Below are positions 10,120 to 18,985 of a stretch of DNA of 62,266 nt, piece by piece. Position numbers and translations under genes: made by a program. Position 1 is the stretch's first letter. Each line of letters opens with the position of its first letter. Under the pieces are notes generated by a model. The model saw only the letters and a program-made list of their open reading frames with translations. It did not search any database and had not been told where the DNA came from. This DNA comes from Rickettsiales bacterium (GTDB lineage: Bacteria; Pseudomonadota; Alphaproteobacteria; Rickettsiales; UBA1997), in contig JAGAUJ010000017.1 in NCBI GenBank assembly GCA_017620845.1, positions 1 through 62,266 of the forward strand, written 5' to 3'.

Positions 10120-11247
10120 CTATACAACTAACTTTAAACTAATTTTTCCACTTTCAACTATAATTTTTTTATTTAGTTGTAGTCTTGTAAGTGCTGGATT
10201 TATAACATTTAAATCGTAGTCTAAATTGTTTATAAGTTCGTCAATACTTATTGGGACGTAGTCAAGTTTGGATAGTATTATATCTTCAATACTTTCTTTC
10301 TCATTATTATTGTCCATTTTTTGTTTATAATCCGTTAAGAAATTTGTATTATCTTCATTTGTTTTATAATAAAATTGTGTATCTTTAAAGCAATTATCTG
10401 GCATAAAACTTTCTAAACAATTTATTACATCTTTTGTATCAATAACCATTGTTGCACCATCTTGTAATAACTTATTAGAACCAGCACATCTATCATCATA
10501 AGGACTACCTGGAAAAATCATAACCTCTCTATTTAATTTTAGTATTTGCCCAATTGTATGCATTGTTCCTGATGATATACCTGCTTCCATAACTAAAACA
10601 CCCCTTGAAAGACCAGCAATTATTCTATTTCGCATAATAAAATGTTCTGGTTTTGGTGCTACATGTATTGGAAATTCTGTTACAATTAACCCATTATTGC
10701 TTATTATATCGTAATATAAATATTCATTTTCTTTTGGATAAACAATATCAATTCCTGAACCAAGAACTGCTATTGTTCCAGTTTCAATAGAGCCAATATG
10801 AGCAGATGAGTCTATACCTTTTGCTAAACCAGATACTACAATATAACCATAACTTGAAATTTCTCGTGATATTTTTTTAGAAAAATTAAAACTATTTATT
10901 GAGCAATTCCTTGAACCTATTACTGCTACTGTTTTGGTATTTTGTAATAATTCTATATTTCCCTTACAAGTTAATATAAGTGGAAATGAGTCGCTTTGTT
11001 TTAATAATTGTGGGTATTCATTGTCAACATAAGTAATAATTTTACTATTTGTATTATTACATTCTTCTATTTCTTTATTAATTTCATCTTTGTTTGCTAA
11101 AATTATTTTGTTATCAATTTTACTAATGTTATTAACTATTTCTGTGCAAGAGTTGTATATTTTGAGTAATTTGTGAATTTTTGCATTTGTTGCACCTATT
11201 GATCTGGTAAGTCTTAATATATTAAATTGCTCTTCTGTTAAAATCAT
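10120..11247 (-). CDS. dprA: DNA processing protein DprA (Smf)
   Basis: A 375-residue DprA. The family binds incoming single-stranded DNA and loads RecA during natural transformation. The central Rossmann-like DprA domain is clear: GSRNCS, VVSGLAKGIDSSAHIGS, VLGSGIDIVYPKEN, and FIMRNRIIAGLS followed by SGTMHTIGQ. An N-terminal helical part (1-80) and a C-terminal winged-helix-like tail (about 310-375) complete the usual layout. No other competence gene is nearby. Confidence 0.93.
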   Translation of the reverse strand: MILTEEQFNILRLTRSIGATNAKIHKLLKIYNSCTEIVNNISKIDNKIILANKDEINKEIEECNNTNSKIITYVDNEYPQLLKQSDSFPLILTCKGNIELLQNTKTVAVIGSRNCSINSFNFSKKISREISSYGYIVVSGLAKGIDSSAHIGSIETGTIAVLGSGIDIVYPKENEYLYYDIISNNGLIVTEFPIHVAPKPEHFIMRNRIIAGLSRGVLVMEAGISSGTMHTIGQILKLNREVMIFPGSPYDDRCAGSNKLLQDGATMVIDTKDVINCLESFMPDNCFKDTQFYYKTNEDNTNFLTDYKQKMDNNNEKESIEDIILSKLDYVPISIDELINNLDYDLNVINPALTRLQLNKKIIVESGKISLKLVV

Positions 11248-11454
11248 TTTTATACTTATATTTTATTAACTATATAATAATTATAAAATATTATTATTCA
11301 ATAATTTAGATTTATGGGATTATTTAATGCCAATTAATTTGTTTTTGTGGTTAATGCGGTAGTATATTTTGTAAAAAAATACATATTTGTATATTTATGT
11401 TATATTTACTTACAATTATTTATTATTAATAATAAAAATGTTTAAAAAAAATAC

Positions 11455-11483
11455 TTGACATATTAATATATTATAAATATACT
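11455..11483 (+). promoter_or_regulatory. Near-consensus promoter TTGACA-N17-TATACT
   Basis: A perfect -35 TTGACA (11455-11460), a 17-base spacer and the -10 TATACT (11478-11483) lie 30 bases before the ATG at 11514. This is the closest match to the bacterial consensus I see in the window, and it drives a set of unrecognised proteins, so these genes may be strongly expressed. Confidence 0.75.
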
Positions 11484-11513
11484 ACACATAAGTTTAACAA
11501 CCTAAGGTGTTTT

Positions 11514-11840
11514 ATGGATAATCATGTTGATATTTATAGGGATTATGGCAATCCGCCAAAAATTCCTGAGGAATTTAAATGGATTGAGAGTACAATAAGG
11601 GATGATGGAATCTATGTAAGTAGAATGGAGGATGGTTTTGGTAACTTTATTGCTGTTGTTGTTCATGTACCAATGAATGAAAGTTGTATTATGTGTGGTA
11701 TTATAAACGAATTTGGTAAAAGAAGTGTGAAAAAGCAAGTTAAGGTGGATTTTAATATTAATGGTGATATAGGAGATATTATAAAAACCGCCAAATATGA
11801 ATATAGTTGTATAAAAATGAGGTATGGTTCTAATAAATAG
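11514..11840 (+). CDS. Unrecognised small protein, first gene of a candidate effector unit
   Basis: I do not recognise this 108-residue protein. It has no signal peptide or membrane segment, is mixed alpha/beta in character, and contains a Cys-x-x-Cys pair in ESCIMCGI (about 62-69). The start follows an AAGGTG ribosome site (11504-11509) and a near-consensus promoter. The next gene starts 27 bases later, so the two are likely co-transcribed. Placement next to a CaaX-ending protein suggests it could be a chaperone or partner of it, but nothing in the sequence proves this. Confidence 0.6.
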   Translation: MDNHVDIYRDYGNPPKIPEEFKWIESTIRDDGIYVSRMEDGFGNFIAVVVHVPMNESCIMCGIINEFGKRSVKKQVKVDFNINGDIGDIIKTAKYEYSCIKMRYGSNK

Positions 11841-11867
11841 ATAGTATTAATAACGATTTAAATTGCT

Positions 11868-13055
11868 ATGGCAGAAGAAAATGACTTACCGATTAATATT
11901 GTTGAAGATGGGTCTCATACTGGAATGTTACCGGTTATTAATTATGATGATATTGATTGTAGTGGAATAAAAATAAGCAAAACCGATGAGTATATAAATA
12001 ATGAGCCTGTTTATACTATTAATGCCATATATAATGAAGATATAGTAGTTTCTACTACAATAAACAAAAATACTGGCAAAATTGAATGTAATATCCCCAA
12101 TAATGAAAGCAAAAGGAAAGTATTATTTGATAGAATATTGTCTCATGTCATAAATAATGGTGCTGTTAAAAATGGTATGGAGCCATTACCATTAATATTA
12201 TGCGTGGCTTTATCTGTGGCGAATATTAAGGATAAATTTAGAATATATTATCAGGCCGGATATGGTAATATTAGTAATCCAGATGAATTAAAAGATGATA
12301 CATTTAGTAAAGTATATAATGGTATTAAAAATTGTGCGCATATAATTAACATTTTTGGTGAACCAAGTAACAAAGGACATGTTGATATATTAACAAGAAG
12401 CAATAATAAAGATTTGTTATTTGATACACAGCTGGATAACCAAAGTTGTTTTTATAATCCCTTTGTTGGACCAATGTGTGGTGTTGCCATATACGATGAT
12501 GGTGGTCGTTGTAATGAATCAAATATTCTTGTAAAAAAACAATTACAAGGTCCAATGTCATGTTTTCTTATGTGCCTTTCTTATATAGAATGTATCAAAA
12601 CTGAAAAAATACCTGAAAGTGAAATTGAAGAATATTTTAAAGACGGTAGAGGGCAGTTATTAGTTATGGAGCAAGCATTTAATTTTGTTAATGAAGAACA
12701 AGGAGTATTTAAGATTATAGAAGATGGTATATTGAGTTCATATTGTATTGATACTGATGGCGTTGTAAATGATGAATCAAATACTCCAAATATAAAAGAT
12801 ACCAAAAAGGATTTACTTGTGTTGGAAACAAATAAAAATGTTACAATATCAGACGTAATTGATATCAACGGTGCAAATGAGGTATTGGAATTATTATATA
12901 CCAATAAATTAATTGAAAAAGTCAATGAATTGCCAAAAGAATCAATCTATGGAGGACAATATGGAGAGAAACAAGTTATGGAGGTTGCTGGTAATGTGAA
13001 ACAATTTAAAATTAATTTACAATCTAAAAAACAAGGCGGATGTGTTTTATTATAA
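11868..13055 (+). CDS. Candidate secreted effector: C-terminal CaaX box and possible CE-clan cysteine-protease triad
   Basis: A 395-residue protein with no signal peptide or membrane segment. Its last residues are SKKQGGCVLL: a small basic patch, then Cys392-Val-Leu-Leu, which fits the eukaryotic CaaX prenylation motif, with Leu at X favouring geranylgeranylation. The middle contains GHVDIL (His171), LLFDTQ (Asp186) and KQLQGPMSCFLMC (Gln225 or Gln227, Cys232). Order and spacing resemble the His-Asp-Gln-Cys of CE-clan (Ulp1/SENP, YopJ) enzymes, where QLNGSDCG holds the Gln and Cys, but the usual Cys-Gly is Cys-Phe here. CaaX is seen directly; the protease call is an inference from spacing. 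It is the second gene of a three-gene unit. Confidence 0.5.
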   Translation: MAEENDLPINIVEDGSHTGMLPVINYDDIDCSGIKISKTDEYINNEPVYTINAIYNEDIVVSTTINKNTGKIECNIPNNESKRKVLFDRILSHVINNGAVKNGMEPLPLILCVALSVANIKDKFRIYYQAGYGNISNPDELKDDTFSKVYNGIKNCAHIINIFGEPSNKGHVDILTRSNNKDLLFDTQLDNQSCFYNPFVGPMCGVAIYDDGGRCNESNILVKKQLQGPMSCFLMCLSYIECIKTEKIPESEIEEYFKDGRGQLLVMEQAFNFVNEEQGVFKIIEDGILSSYCIDTDGVVNDESNTPNIKDTKKDLLVLETNKNVTISDVIDINGANEVLELLYTNKLIEKVNELPKESIYGGQYGEKQVMEVAGNVKQFKINLQSKKQGGCVLL

Positions 13056-13080
13056 TAAGTAAAAATAATAATTAAATATA

Positions 13081-13584
13081 ATGACAGATTTTTTAAACAA
13101 TATAGATAGGGGGTTTTTAACAGAAAGAATAGCACAGATGATGGAGAATTTGTGTTCTTTATATATTGTAATAAAAAAAGATAGCGAGAATAGGGCGAAA
13201 ATAACAATAAAAACAATATTAACAGCATTGCATAAAAGAGATATGGCAATAGTTAATAGATACTATGAATTATTTAGTGATGAATTTAATAATGCAATAA
13301 AGTTAAATAATACAGAAATTACAGAAGATAAAAAGAAAATTATAAATGTAGCGTTTGGTTTGTTGGTTCAACTAAAATTATTAATAGATAGTAGCAAAAT
13401 TAATGATGTTGTAGAAAAAGGATTCTATACATTAGAACATCCACAACTATTTTATTTATTTAAGACATTAGATGGAAAGGTAATAAAAAATGCATCAATA
13501 ATAGAAAATAAAGATGAATTTATAACATACTACCAAAATGTGTTTTTTGAATGTGCTGAAAGTATGTTAAAAAATTTTAATTAA
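13081..13584 (+). CDS. Unrecognised helical protein, third gene of the candidate effector unit
   Basis: I do not recognise this 167-residue protein. It is predicted to be almost all helical, without signal peptide or membrane segment. It starts 25 bases after the CaaX protein and ends with its stop overlapping the stop of the convergent zeta-toxin-like gene (13581-13584). Its small helical character would suit a chaperone or partner of the preceding protein, but this is only context. Confidence 0.55.
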   Translation: MTDFLNNIDRGFLTERIAQMMENLCSLYIVIKKDSENRAKITIKTILTALHKRDMAIVNRYYELFSDEFNNAIKLNNTEITEDKKKIINVAFGLLVQLKLLIDSSKINDVVEKGFYTLEHPQLFYLFKTLDGKVIKNASIIENKDEFITYYQNVFFECAESMLKNFN

Positions 13585-14465
13585 ATTCTAAAAATATTGT
13601 TAAAAAAATTTCTATAAAAATTAGTTTTATGTTGCAAATTTATATCTACTTCTGGTATATCTTTATCAGTTGTATTTTTATAGATTCTATTTTTATTAAA
13701 TATATCAAAGATATTCTTTTCAAATTTATTTGATACGATTAGTGGTGTTTTTTCAAAAATATTCCACAAAACAAAATAATCATTTTCATCAAAAATATCG
13801 CTTATTTCAAGTATTTTTAATATTGCTTGTGGTAAAATATTATAGAAAAAATCTATTGAATTTTGCGATACAATACGATTTTTTTCGTAATTACTATTTT
13901 GTAATCTATTTTGTATCCAACTGTTTGATATTTCCAAAGGAACTGTTAAAACATTATATATTATTTTATAATTTTGCATTTTTGCTAATCTTGCAAAATA
14001 CTCTTCAAAAACTGGATCAAGTAAGGTTATTTCACAAAAAACATTATATTTATTTTGTATTAATTTTTCAGTAAGTGCAAATAAACACATTAAAGCAAAA
14101 CCATTTGTCTTTTCTCTAATAAGTCCTTCACCATATTTTTCTATTAATTCATTATAATATGGATGCTTTTTTGCAAAAAGTCTTACTGCCAAATGCACAT
14201 AATTGTCGGTTTTTATATTTTCTACAATTGCTGGTAGTAATTGTAGTGTTTTGCCAGAACCACTTTGTCCGCCAAGTTTTATTAAAAACGGATTGTTAAG
14301 AGGCTGTTTGTTTTTAATTAACTCTTCAAAGCATTCATTAATAACATCGTTAAAATAATCACTTTCAAAATTTAGTTTTTTGTCTTCTATACAGTCTTTT
14401 GCAAAAATATTATACATAAACTGTATAGATTGTTTTCTTAATTCTAATAATAAAATGTCACTCAT
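13581..14465 (-). CDS. Zeta-toxin-like P-loop kinase
   Basis: A 294-residue P-loop protein. Walker A LGGQSGSGKT (64-73) follows a short helical N-terminus. KKHPYYNELIEKYG and a later NVFCEITLLDP segment match the zeta-toxin family layout, in which 'hP.Y.el...yg' follows the substrate loop and 'v.iE.T' precedes the catalytic region. Zeta toxins phosphorylate UDP-N-acetylglucosamine and poison peptidoglycan synthesis; related chromosomal ATPases have other roles. No epsilon-like antitoxin gene lies next to it. A hairpin at 14497-14529 is in its leader. The toxin function is an inference; the P-loop kinase call is firm. Confidence 0.6.
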   Translation of the reverse strand: MSDILLLELRKQSIQFMYNIFAKDCIEDKKLNFESDYFNDVINECFEELIKNKQPLNNPFLIKLGGQSGSGKTLQLLPAIVENIKTDNYVHLAVRLFAKKHPYYNELIEKYGEGLIREKTNGFALMCLFALTEKLIQNKYNVFCEITLLDPVFEEYFARLAKMQNYKIIYNVLTVPLEISNSWIQNRLQNSNYEKNRIVSQNSIDFFYNILPQAILKILEISDIFDENDYFVLWNIFEKTPLIVSNKFEKNIFDIFNKNRIYKNTTDKDIPEVDINLQHKTNFYRNFFNNIFRI

Positions 14466-14496
14466 TTTTTATATAGTTATTGATTAATTTTTACAC

Positions 14497-14529
14497 ACCA
14501 TACAGTTTGTTATAGTTGGACTGTATGGT
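14497..14529. terminator. 10-bp hairpin between typA and the zeta-like gene
   Basis: ACCATACAGT (14497-14506) pairs perfectly with ACTGTATGGT (14520-14529). It lies downstream of typA on the minus strand. The T-run is on the plus side, so it is a poor intrinsic terminator for typA and may instead be a processing or attenuation hairpin in the zeta-like leader. Confidence 0.4.
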
Positions 14530-14550
14530 TTTGCCTCCTTATTTTTAAAA

Positions 14551-16374
14551 TTATTCATCACTTTCTTCGTTTTTACTATATTTTTTTCTTTCACTTGCGG
14601 TTAAATACTTTTTTCTCAATCTTAAACTTTTTGGTGTGACTTCCAACAATTCATCATCATTAATATAAGTAATCATTTGTTCCAAACTCATTTTATATGG
14701 TGGTGTTAAAATTACATTTTCATCACTACCAGCAGCACGAACGTTTGTTAATTTTTTTGCTTTTAAAACATTTACAACAATATCATTATCTCTTGAATGT
14801 TCACCAACTATCATACCTTCATATACTTTATCATGAGGTCCAACAAACATTGTTCCTCTATCTTGTATATTAAATAAAGCATATAGCACTGCTTCACCCA
14901 TATCAGTAGATATTAAAACTCCTTTTCTTAATTTTTGTATATCACCTTTATATAATTGATATGAATTAAACAATTTATTTATAATTCCAGTTCCCTTTGT
15001 ATCAGTCATAAACTCACTTTGATAACCAAGTAAACCTCTTGATGGAACTAAAAATACTATTCTTGTTTTACCAACTCCACAAGGTTTCATTTCTTTTAAT
15101 TCACCTTTTCTTTTACTTAATTTTTCAACTACACAACCACTAAATTCATCATCAACATCAATTACAACTTCTTCAATTGGTTCTAATTTATTACCATTTT
15201 CATCTGTTTGATATAAAACTTTTGGTCTTCCAACAGACATTTCATAACCTTCTCTTCGCATTGTTTCAATTAAGACACCAAGTTGTAATTCTCCTCTTCC
15301 TCCAACTTCAAAACTATCTTTACCATCTGCTTCTTTTACTGTAATTGCAACATTACTCTCTTGTTCTGCAAAGAGTCTATCTCTTAACAATCTTGATGTT
15401 ACTTTTGTTCCTTCTTTACCAGCAAATGGTGAATCATTAACACTAATTGTTATTGACATCGTTGGGGCATCAACTGGAGTAGATTTTATAGGTTCTGCAA
15501 CTGCTAAATCGCAAATTGTATCAGCAACATTTGTTTCTTCTAAACCTGCAATTGAAATTATATCACCTGCCTCAACTTCATCAACTGGAACTTTTTTAAT
15601 TCCTCTAAAAGCGAACATTTTTGTTAATCTTCCTTTTTCAACAACCTCTCCATTTAAATTTAATGCTTTAATTGCCATATTTATATTTGCTTTTCCACTA
15701 TAAACTTTACCAGTTAGCATTCTTCCAACATAACTATTGTAATCAAGTATTGTTGCCAACATTGAAAATGGTGCATCTTTATTAACTTTTGGTTCTTTTA
15801 CATATTCTAAAATAAGATCAAAAAGTGGTTTTAAATCTTTTTTTTCATCATTTAAGTCTTTAACACACCATCCGTCTCTTCCAACTGCATATAATACTGG
15901 AAAATCTAATTGTTCATCATTTGCATTTAAATTTACAAATAAGTCAAAAATTTCATCTAACACCTCATCAGGTCTTGCATCGCCTCTATCAATTTTATTA
16001 ATTACAACTATTGGTTTTAAACCTAATGCTAATGCTTTTGATAACACAAATTTTGTTTGTGGCATTGGGCCTTCTGCGGAGTCAACCAATAAAACAACTC
16101 CATCCACCATTGATAATACACGTTCTACCTCGCCACCAAAATCTGCATGCCCTGGTGTGTCAACTATGTTTATTCTTGTTCCATTATATTCAACAGATGT
16201 GCATTTTGCAAGAATTGTAATACCTCTTTCTTTTTCGAGGTCTCCACTATCCATTACTCTTTCGTTTACTTGCTCATGATCTGAAAATGTTCCACTTTGT
16301 CTTAATAGTTGGTCTACTAATGTTGTTTTTCCATGGTCAACGTGTGCTATTATAGCTATATTTCTTATACTCAT
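14551..16374 (-). CDS. typA: Ribosome-associated GTPase TypA/BipA
   Basis: A 607-residue translational GTPase of standard length. It assists 50S assembly at low temperature and stress responses. G1 is AHVDHGKTT (10-18), G3 DTPGHADFGGEVERVL, and G4 NKIDR. EF-G-like domains II, III and V follow, then the BipA-specific C-terminal domain (GLLGYQSEFMTDTKGTG, PKSLRLRKKYL). It is followed on the same strand by the zeta-like gene after an 85-base gap with a hairpin. Confidence 0.97.
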   Translation of the reverse strand: MSIRNIAIIAHVDHGKTTLVDQLLRQSGTFSDHEQVNERVMDSGDLEKERGITILAKCTSVEYNGTRINIVDTPGHADFGGEVERVLSMVDGVVLLVDSAEGPMPQTKFVLSKALALGLKPIVVINKIDRGDARPDEVLDEIFDLFVNLNANDEQLDFPVLYAVGRDGWCVKDLNDEKKDLKPLFDLILEYVKEPKVNKDAPFSMLATILDYNSYVGRMLTGKVYSGKANINMAIKALNLNGEVVEKGRLTKMFAFRGIKKVPVDEVEAGDIISIAGLEETNVADTICDLAVAEPIKSTPVDAPTMSITISVNDSPFAGKEGTKVTSRLLRDRLFAEQESNVAITVKEADGKDSFEVGGRGELQLGVLIETMRREGYEMSVGRPKVLYQTDENGNKLEPIEEVVIDVDDEFSGCVVEKLSKRKGELKEMKPCGVGKTRIVFLVPSRGLLGYQSEFMTDTKGTGIINKLFNSYQLYKGDIQKLRKGVLISTDMGEAVLYALFNIQDRGTMFVGPHDKVYEGMIVGEHSRDNDIVVNVLKAKKLTNVRAAGSDENVILTPPYKMSLEQMITYINDDELLEVTPKSLRLRKKYLTASERKKYSKNEESDE

Positions 16375-16509
16375 ATTGTTTGTGTTTTGTTAAAAATTAA
16401 ATAAGTTATTTAATTAAAACATTTTTATAAAAAAAAGCAAGAAAAAAATTAATATCTTATTAATGTTATTGGTATACTTATGTTTTTATTATAGAATAAT
16501 ATACAAATA

Positions 16510-17955
16510 CTATTCGCTATAGTATCCGCCATAATCTGCAAACTTTGACGATTCAGCATTAAAATACAAATCTACCGTTCCAATGGCACCATTTCTGTGT
16601 TTTGCTATTATAACTTCTGACTTGTTTCTTAATTTATCCATAGTTGCCTGCCATTTTTTCATTTTATCAATATCTTCATTATTTGGTTTTTTTCTTTCTT
16701 CGTAATAAGATTCTCTAAATACAAACATAACTATATCGGCATCTTGTTCAATAGATCCAGATTCTCTTAAATCAGAAAGTTGTGGTCTTTTGTCTTCTCT
16801 TTGTTCTACAAGCCTTGATAATTGTGACAATGCAATAACTGGAATATTAAACTCTTTTGCTATCGCTTTTAAACCTTGTGTAATTTCTGATATTTCAAGA
16901 ACTCTGTTGCCTCTTGAACTTTCATTTATACCCTTTATTAATTGTAAATAATCTATAATTACAAAACTTAAATTTTCTTGTTTTATAAGTCTTCTAATTC
17001 TTGTTTTTATTGATGAAATCGTTAAGGCTGGCGTATCATCAATAAAAAGCGGAACTTTTGATATTAAATCTGCTTTTTCAACAATTTTATCAAATTCATT
17101 ATCTTCTACTTCACCTTTTCTAAATTTATCAGTATTTAAACCAGTTTCTATTGACAAAATTTTTGCAGCAATTTGATTTGCTGGCATTTCAAGAGAGAAA
17201 AAACCAACACTTTTTTTATTTCCAGTTTGTTCATATTCCTCTTTGAATTCTAATGAAGCATTATAAGCAATATTGATTGCTAAGGTAGATTTTCCCATTG
17301 ACGGACGACCTGCAAGTATTATTAAGTCCGAATTTTGAAAACCACTTAACATTCTATCAAGATCCATTAATTTACAAGATATTCCGCTTATATGGCTATC
17401 TCTTAATCTTGCTTGTGTAATGTTATTTATAGTTTCTGCCATAGAATTAACTATATTTAAAAATCCTTTGCTTGTTTCTACTTTATTACTTAAATCAAAT
17501 AATTTACTTTCTGCAAATTCTATTTGTTGCTGTGCCGTTTCACTATTTCCTTTTTTATAAACGTCTGCAACAATTTCTTCACCAACTATTGATAGTTTCC
17601 TTTTTATTGCTAAATCTTGTATTAATTTTGCATAACTTATAATATCAACAATACCACTACTCATACTTAAAAGTATTGATAAATAATTGCTTCCACCTAT
17701 GGAACTAATTATTTCGTTTGTGTCAAAAAAGTTTTTAAGTGTTATACTGTCAGCAACTATTGATGATCTTTGTATTGTTTTAGATATATATTTATATATT
17801 TCTTTGTGTGCTAATTCATAAAAAAAATCTTCATGTAAATACTCACTTATTCTTGTGTGATAGTCATTGTTTGATATTATTTTGCCAAGTATTATTTGTT
17901 CTGCTTCTATATTGTATAGTCCTTTATATTGCTGATTATTTTGTTCTTCTTGCAT
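16510..17955 (-). CDS. dnaB: Replicative DNA helicase DnaB
   Basis: A 481-residue hexameric helicase that unwinds DNA at the replication fork. The N-terminal helical domain (about 1-110) is followed by a linker and the RecA-like motor. Walker A GRPSMGKST is at 216-224, Walker B FVIIDYLQLI, and the motifs ALSQLSR and LSDLRESGSIEQDADIV are intact. The length is typical and there is no intein. It stands alone on the minus strand; about 300 bases upstream (17956-18255) are A/T-rich with no gene I can support. Confidence 0.97.
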   Translation of the reverse strand: MQEEQNNQQYKGLYNIEAEQIILGKIISNNDYHTRISEYLHEDFFYELAHKEIYKYISKTIQRSSIVADSITLKNFFDTNEIISSIGGSNYLSILLSMSSGIVDIISYAKLIQDLAIKRKLSIVGEEIVADVYKKGNSETAQQQIEFAESKLFDLSNKVETSKGFLNIVNSMAETINNITQARLRDSHISGISCKLMDLDRMLSGFQNSDLIILAGRPSMGKSTLAINIAYNASLEFKEEYEQTGNKKSVGFFSLEMPANQIAAKILSIETGLNTDKFRKGEVEDNEFDKIVEKADLISKVPLFIDDTPALTISSIKTRIRRLIKQENLSFVIIDYLQLIKGINESSRGNRVLEISEITQGLKAIAKEFNIPVIALSQLSRLVEQREDKRPQLSDLRESGSIEQDADIVMFVFRESYYEERKKPNNEDIDKMKKWQATMDKLRNKSEVIIAKHRNGAIGTVDLYFNAESSKFADYGGYYSE

Positions 17956-18255
17956 TTATAATATTTTATTAATTCTTAATTTAAAGAATAATAATAAAAA
18001 ATAAAAAATAAAGTATTTATTTAATATTGAACTTGATTATTAAATTAATAACCAAAATCAAATTAAAAAAGATAGAGTAGGGTGAATTATTAGAAAATAA
18101 ACACATTTTTAAATAAAATATATAACAAACTATCATGATATGAGTATATATAGTATTTTTGGAATAAAATATTAAAATATAAAACAATAACTAAACTTAA
18201 ACAAAAAGACTATACTACTTATTATAATGATAAATATAAAAAATATAAACAAAAC

Positions 18256-18290
18256 AGAACCTACCAAAACAAGCATTATCGGTAGGTTCT
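18256..18290 (-). terminator. Rho-independent terminator of rpsU
   Basis: AGAACCTACC pairs with GGTAGGTTCT (arms 18256-18265 and 18281-18290), the GC-richest stem in the area. On the minus strand it is followed by GTTTTG and a T-rich run. It lies 25 bases after the rpsU stop. Confidence 0.85.
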
Positions 18291-18315
18291 ATCGCTTAAT
18301 ATTCAAAAAGTATTA

Positions 18316-18501
18316 CTATTTTTTCTTTCTTTTTGTTCTTGAAATACCTTCTTTAATCTTTCTTTTTTTCTTTTCAGATGGTTTTTCATATTCAACTCTT
18401 CTTCTGGATTCTTTTATTATACCTTCTTTTTGAGTTTTCTTTCTAAAAATTCTAATACCCATCTCCAATTTATTTTGATCTGTTATTATAACTTGAACCA
18501 T
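18316..18501 (-). CDS. rpsU: 30S ribosomal protein S21
   Basis: A 61-residue, highly basic protein with the S21 layout: MVQVIITDQNKLEMGIRIF, then KKTQKEGIIKESRRR and YEKPSEKKKRK, and a lysine/arginine tail. It binds the 3' minor domain of 16S rRNA and aids initiation. The opposite-strand frame at 18227-18433 is a shadow. A strong terminator follows at 18256. Confidence 0.95.
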   Translation of the reverse strand: MVQVIITDQNKLEMGIRIFRKKTQKEGIIKESRRRVEYEKPSEKKKRKIKEGISRTKRKKK

Positions 18502-18565
18502 TTATATATTTTTACCACCTTAAATTAATTTATTAATAAAAAACATAACAGTATGTATACCAAAA

Positions 18566-18970
18566 TTATTTTTTTGCTACATTCTTATTTTCTACACTAT
18601 TTTTATCTGTATGTTTTAATATGTCAACTATTTTCTTTTGTTCTTGTGCAAATCTTTTTAACTCACAATTAATACTTGCACCATAATCAGCAGATAAGAA
18701 ATTATATTCTAATAAACCATTTATAACAGCCAAATCTGATATATTAATTTTCTCAGCATTAGCATTTCCATTAAAAGAACCTTTAATATTAAAAACCTTA
18801 CATTTTACATTTCCCTTAATGCTACCGCCTTCTCTTATAGTAACTATATCAGCAATAACATCTCCTTCTATATTTCCTTCTATTTCTATATTGTTTCCAT
18901 TACTTATATTTCCAACTATAACAACACCTTTTGCTATTACAGATGGCAACTCTTTTGTTATTAAAGCCAT
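18566..18970 (-). CDS. Bactofilin
   Basis: A 134-residue bactofilin. These proteins form membrane-associated beta-helix filaments that organise cell-wall enzymes. The core (about 15-110) shows the repeating small beta turns of the family: KGVVIVGNISNGNNIEIEG, GDVIADIVTIREGGSIKGN, NISDLAVINGLL. Short disordered ends flank it. It starts 16 bases after an M23 endopeptidase gene; the same gene pairing shapes the wall in other proteobacteria, so the two are likely co-transcribed and functionally linked. Confidence 0.92.
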   Translation of the reverse strand: MALITKELPSVIAKGVVIVGNISNGNNIEIEGNIEGDVIADIVTIREGGSIKGNVKCKVFNIKGSFNGNANAEKINISDLAVINGLLEYNFLSADYGASINCELKRFAQEQKKIVDILKHTDKNSVENKNVAKK

Positions 18971-18985
18971 TTTATCTCCTTTTAG

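Noticed and set aside
18227..18433. Plus-strand open frame of 68 codons
   Set aside because: It runs antisense to rpsU, which has clear S21 homology and a terminator.
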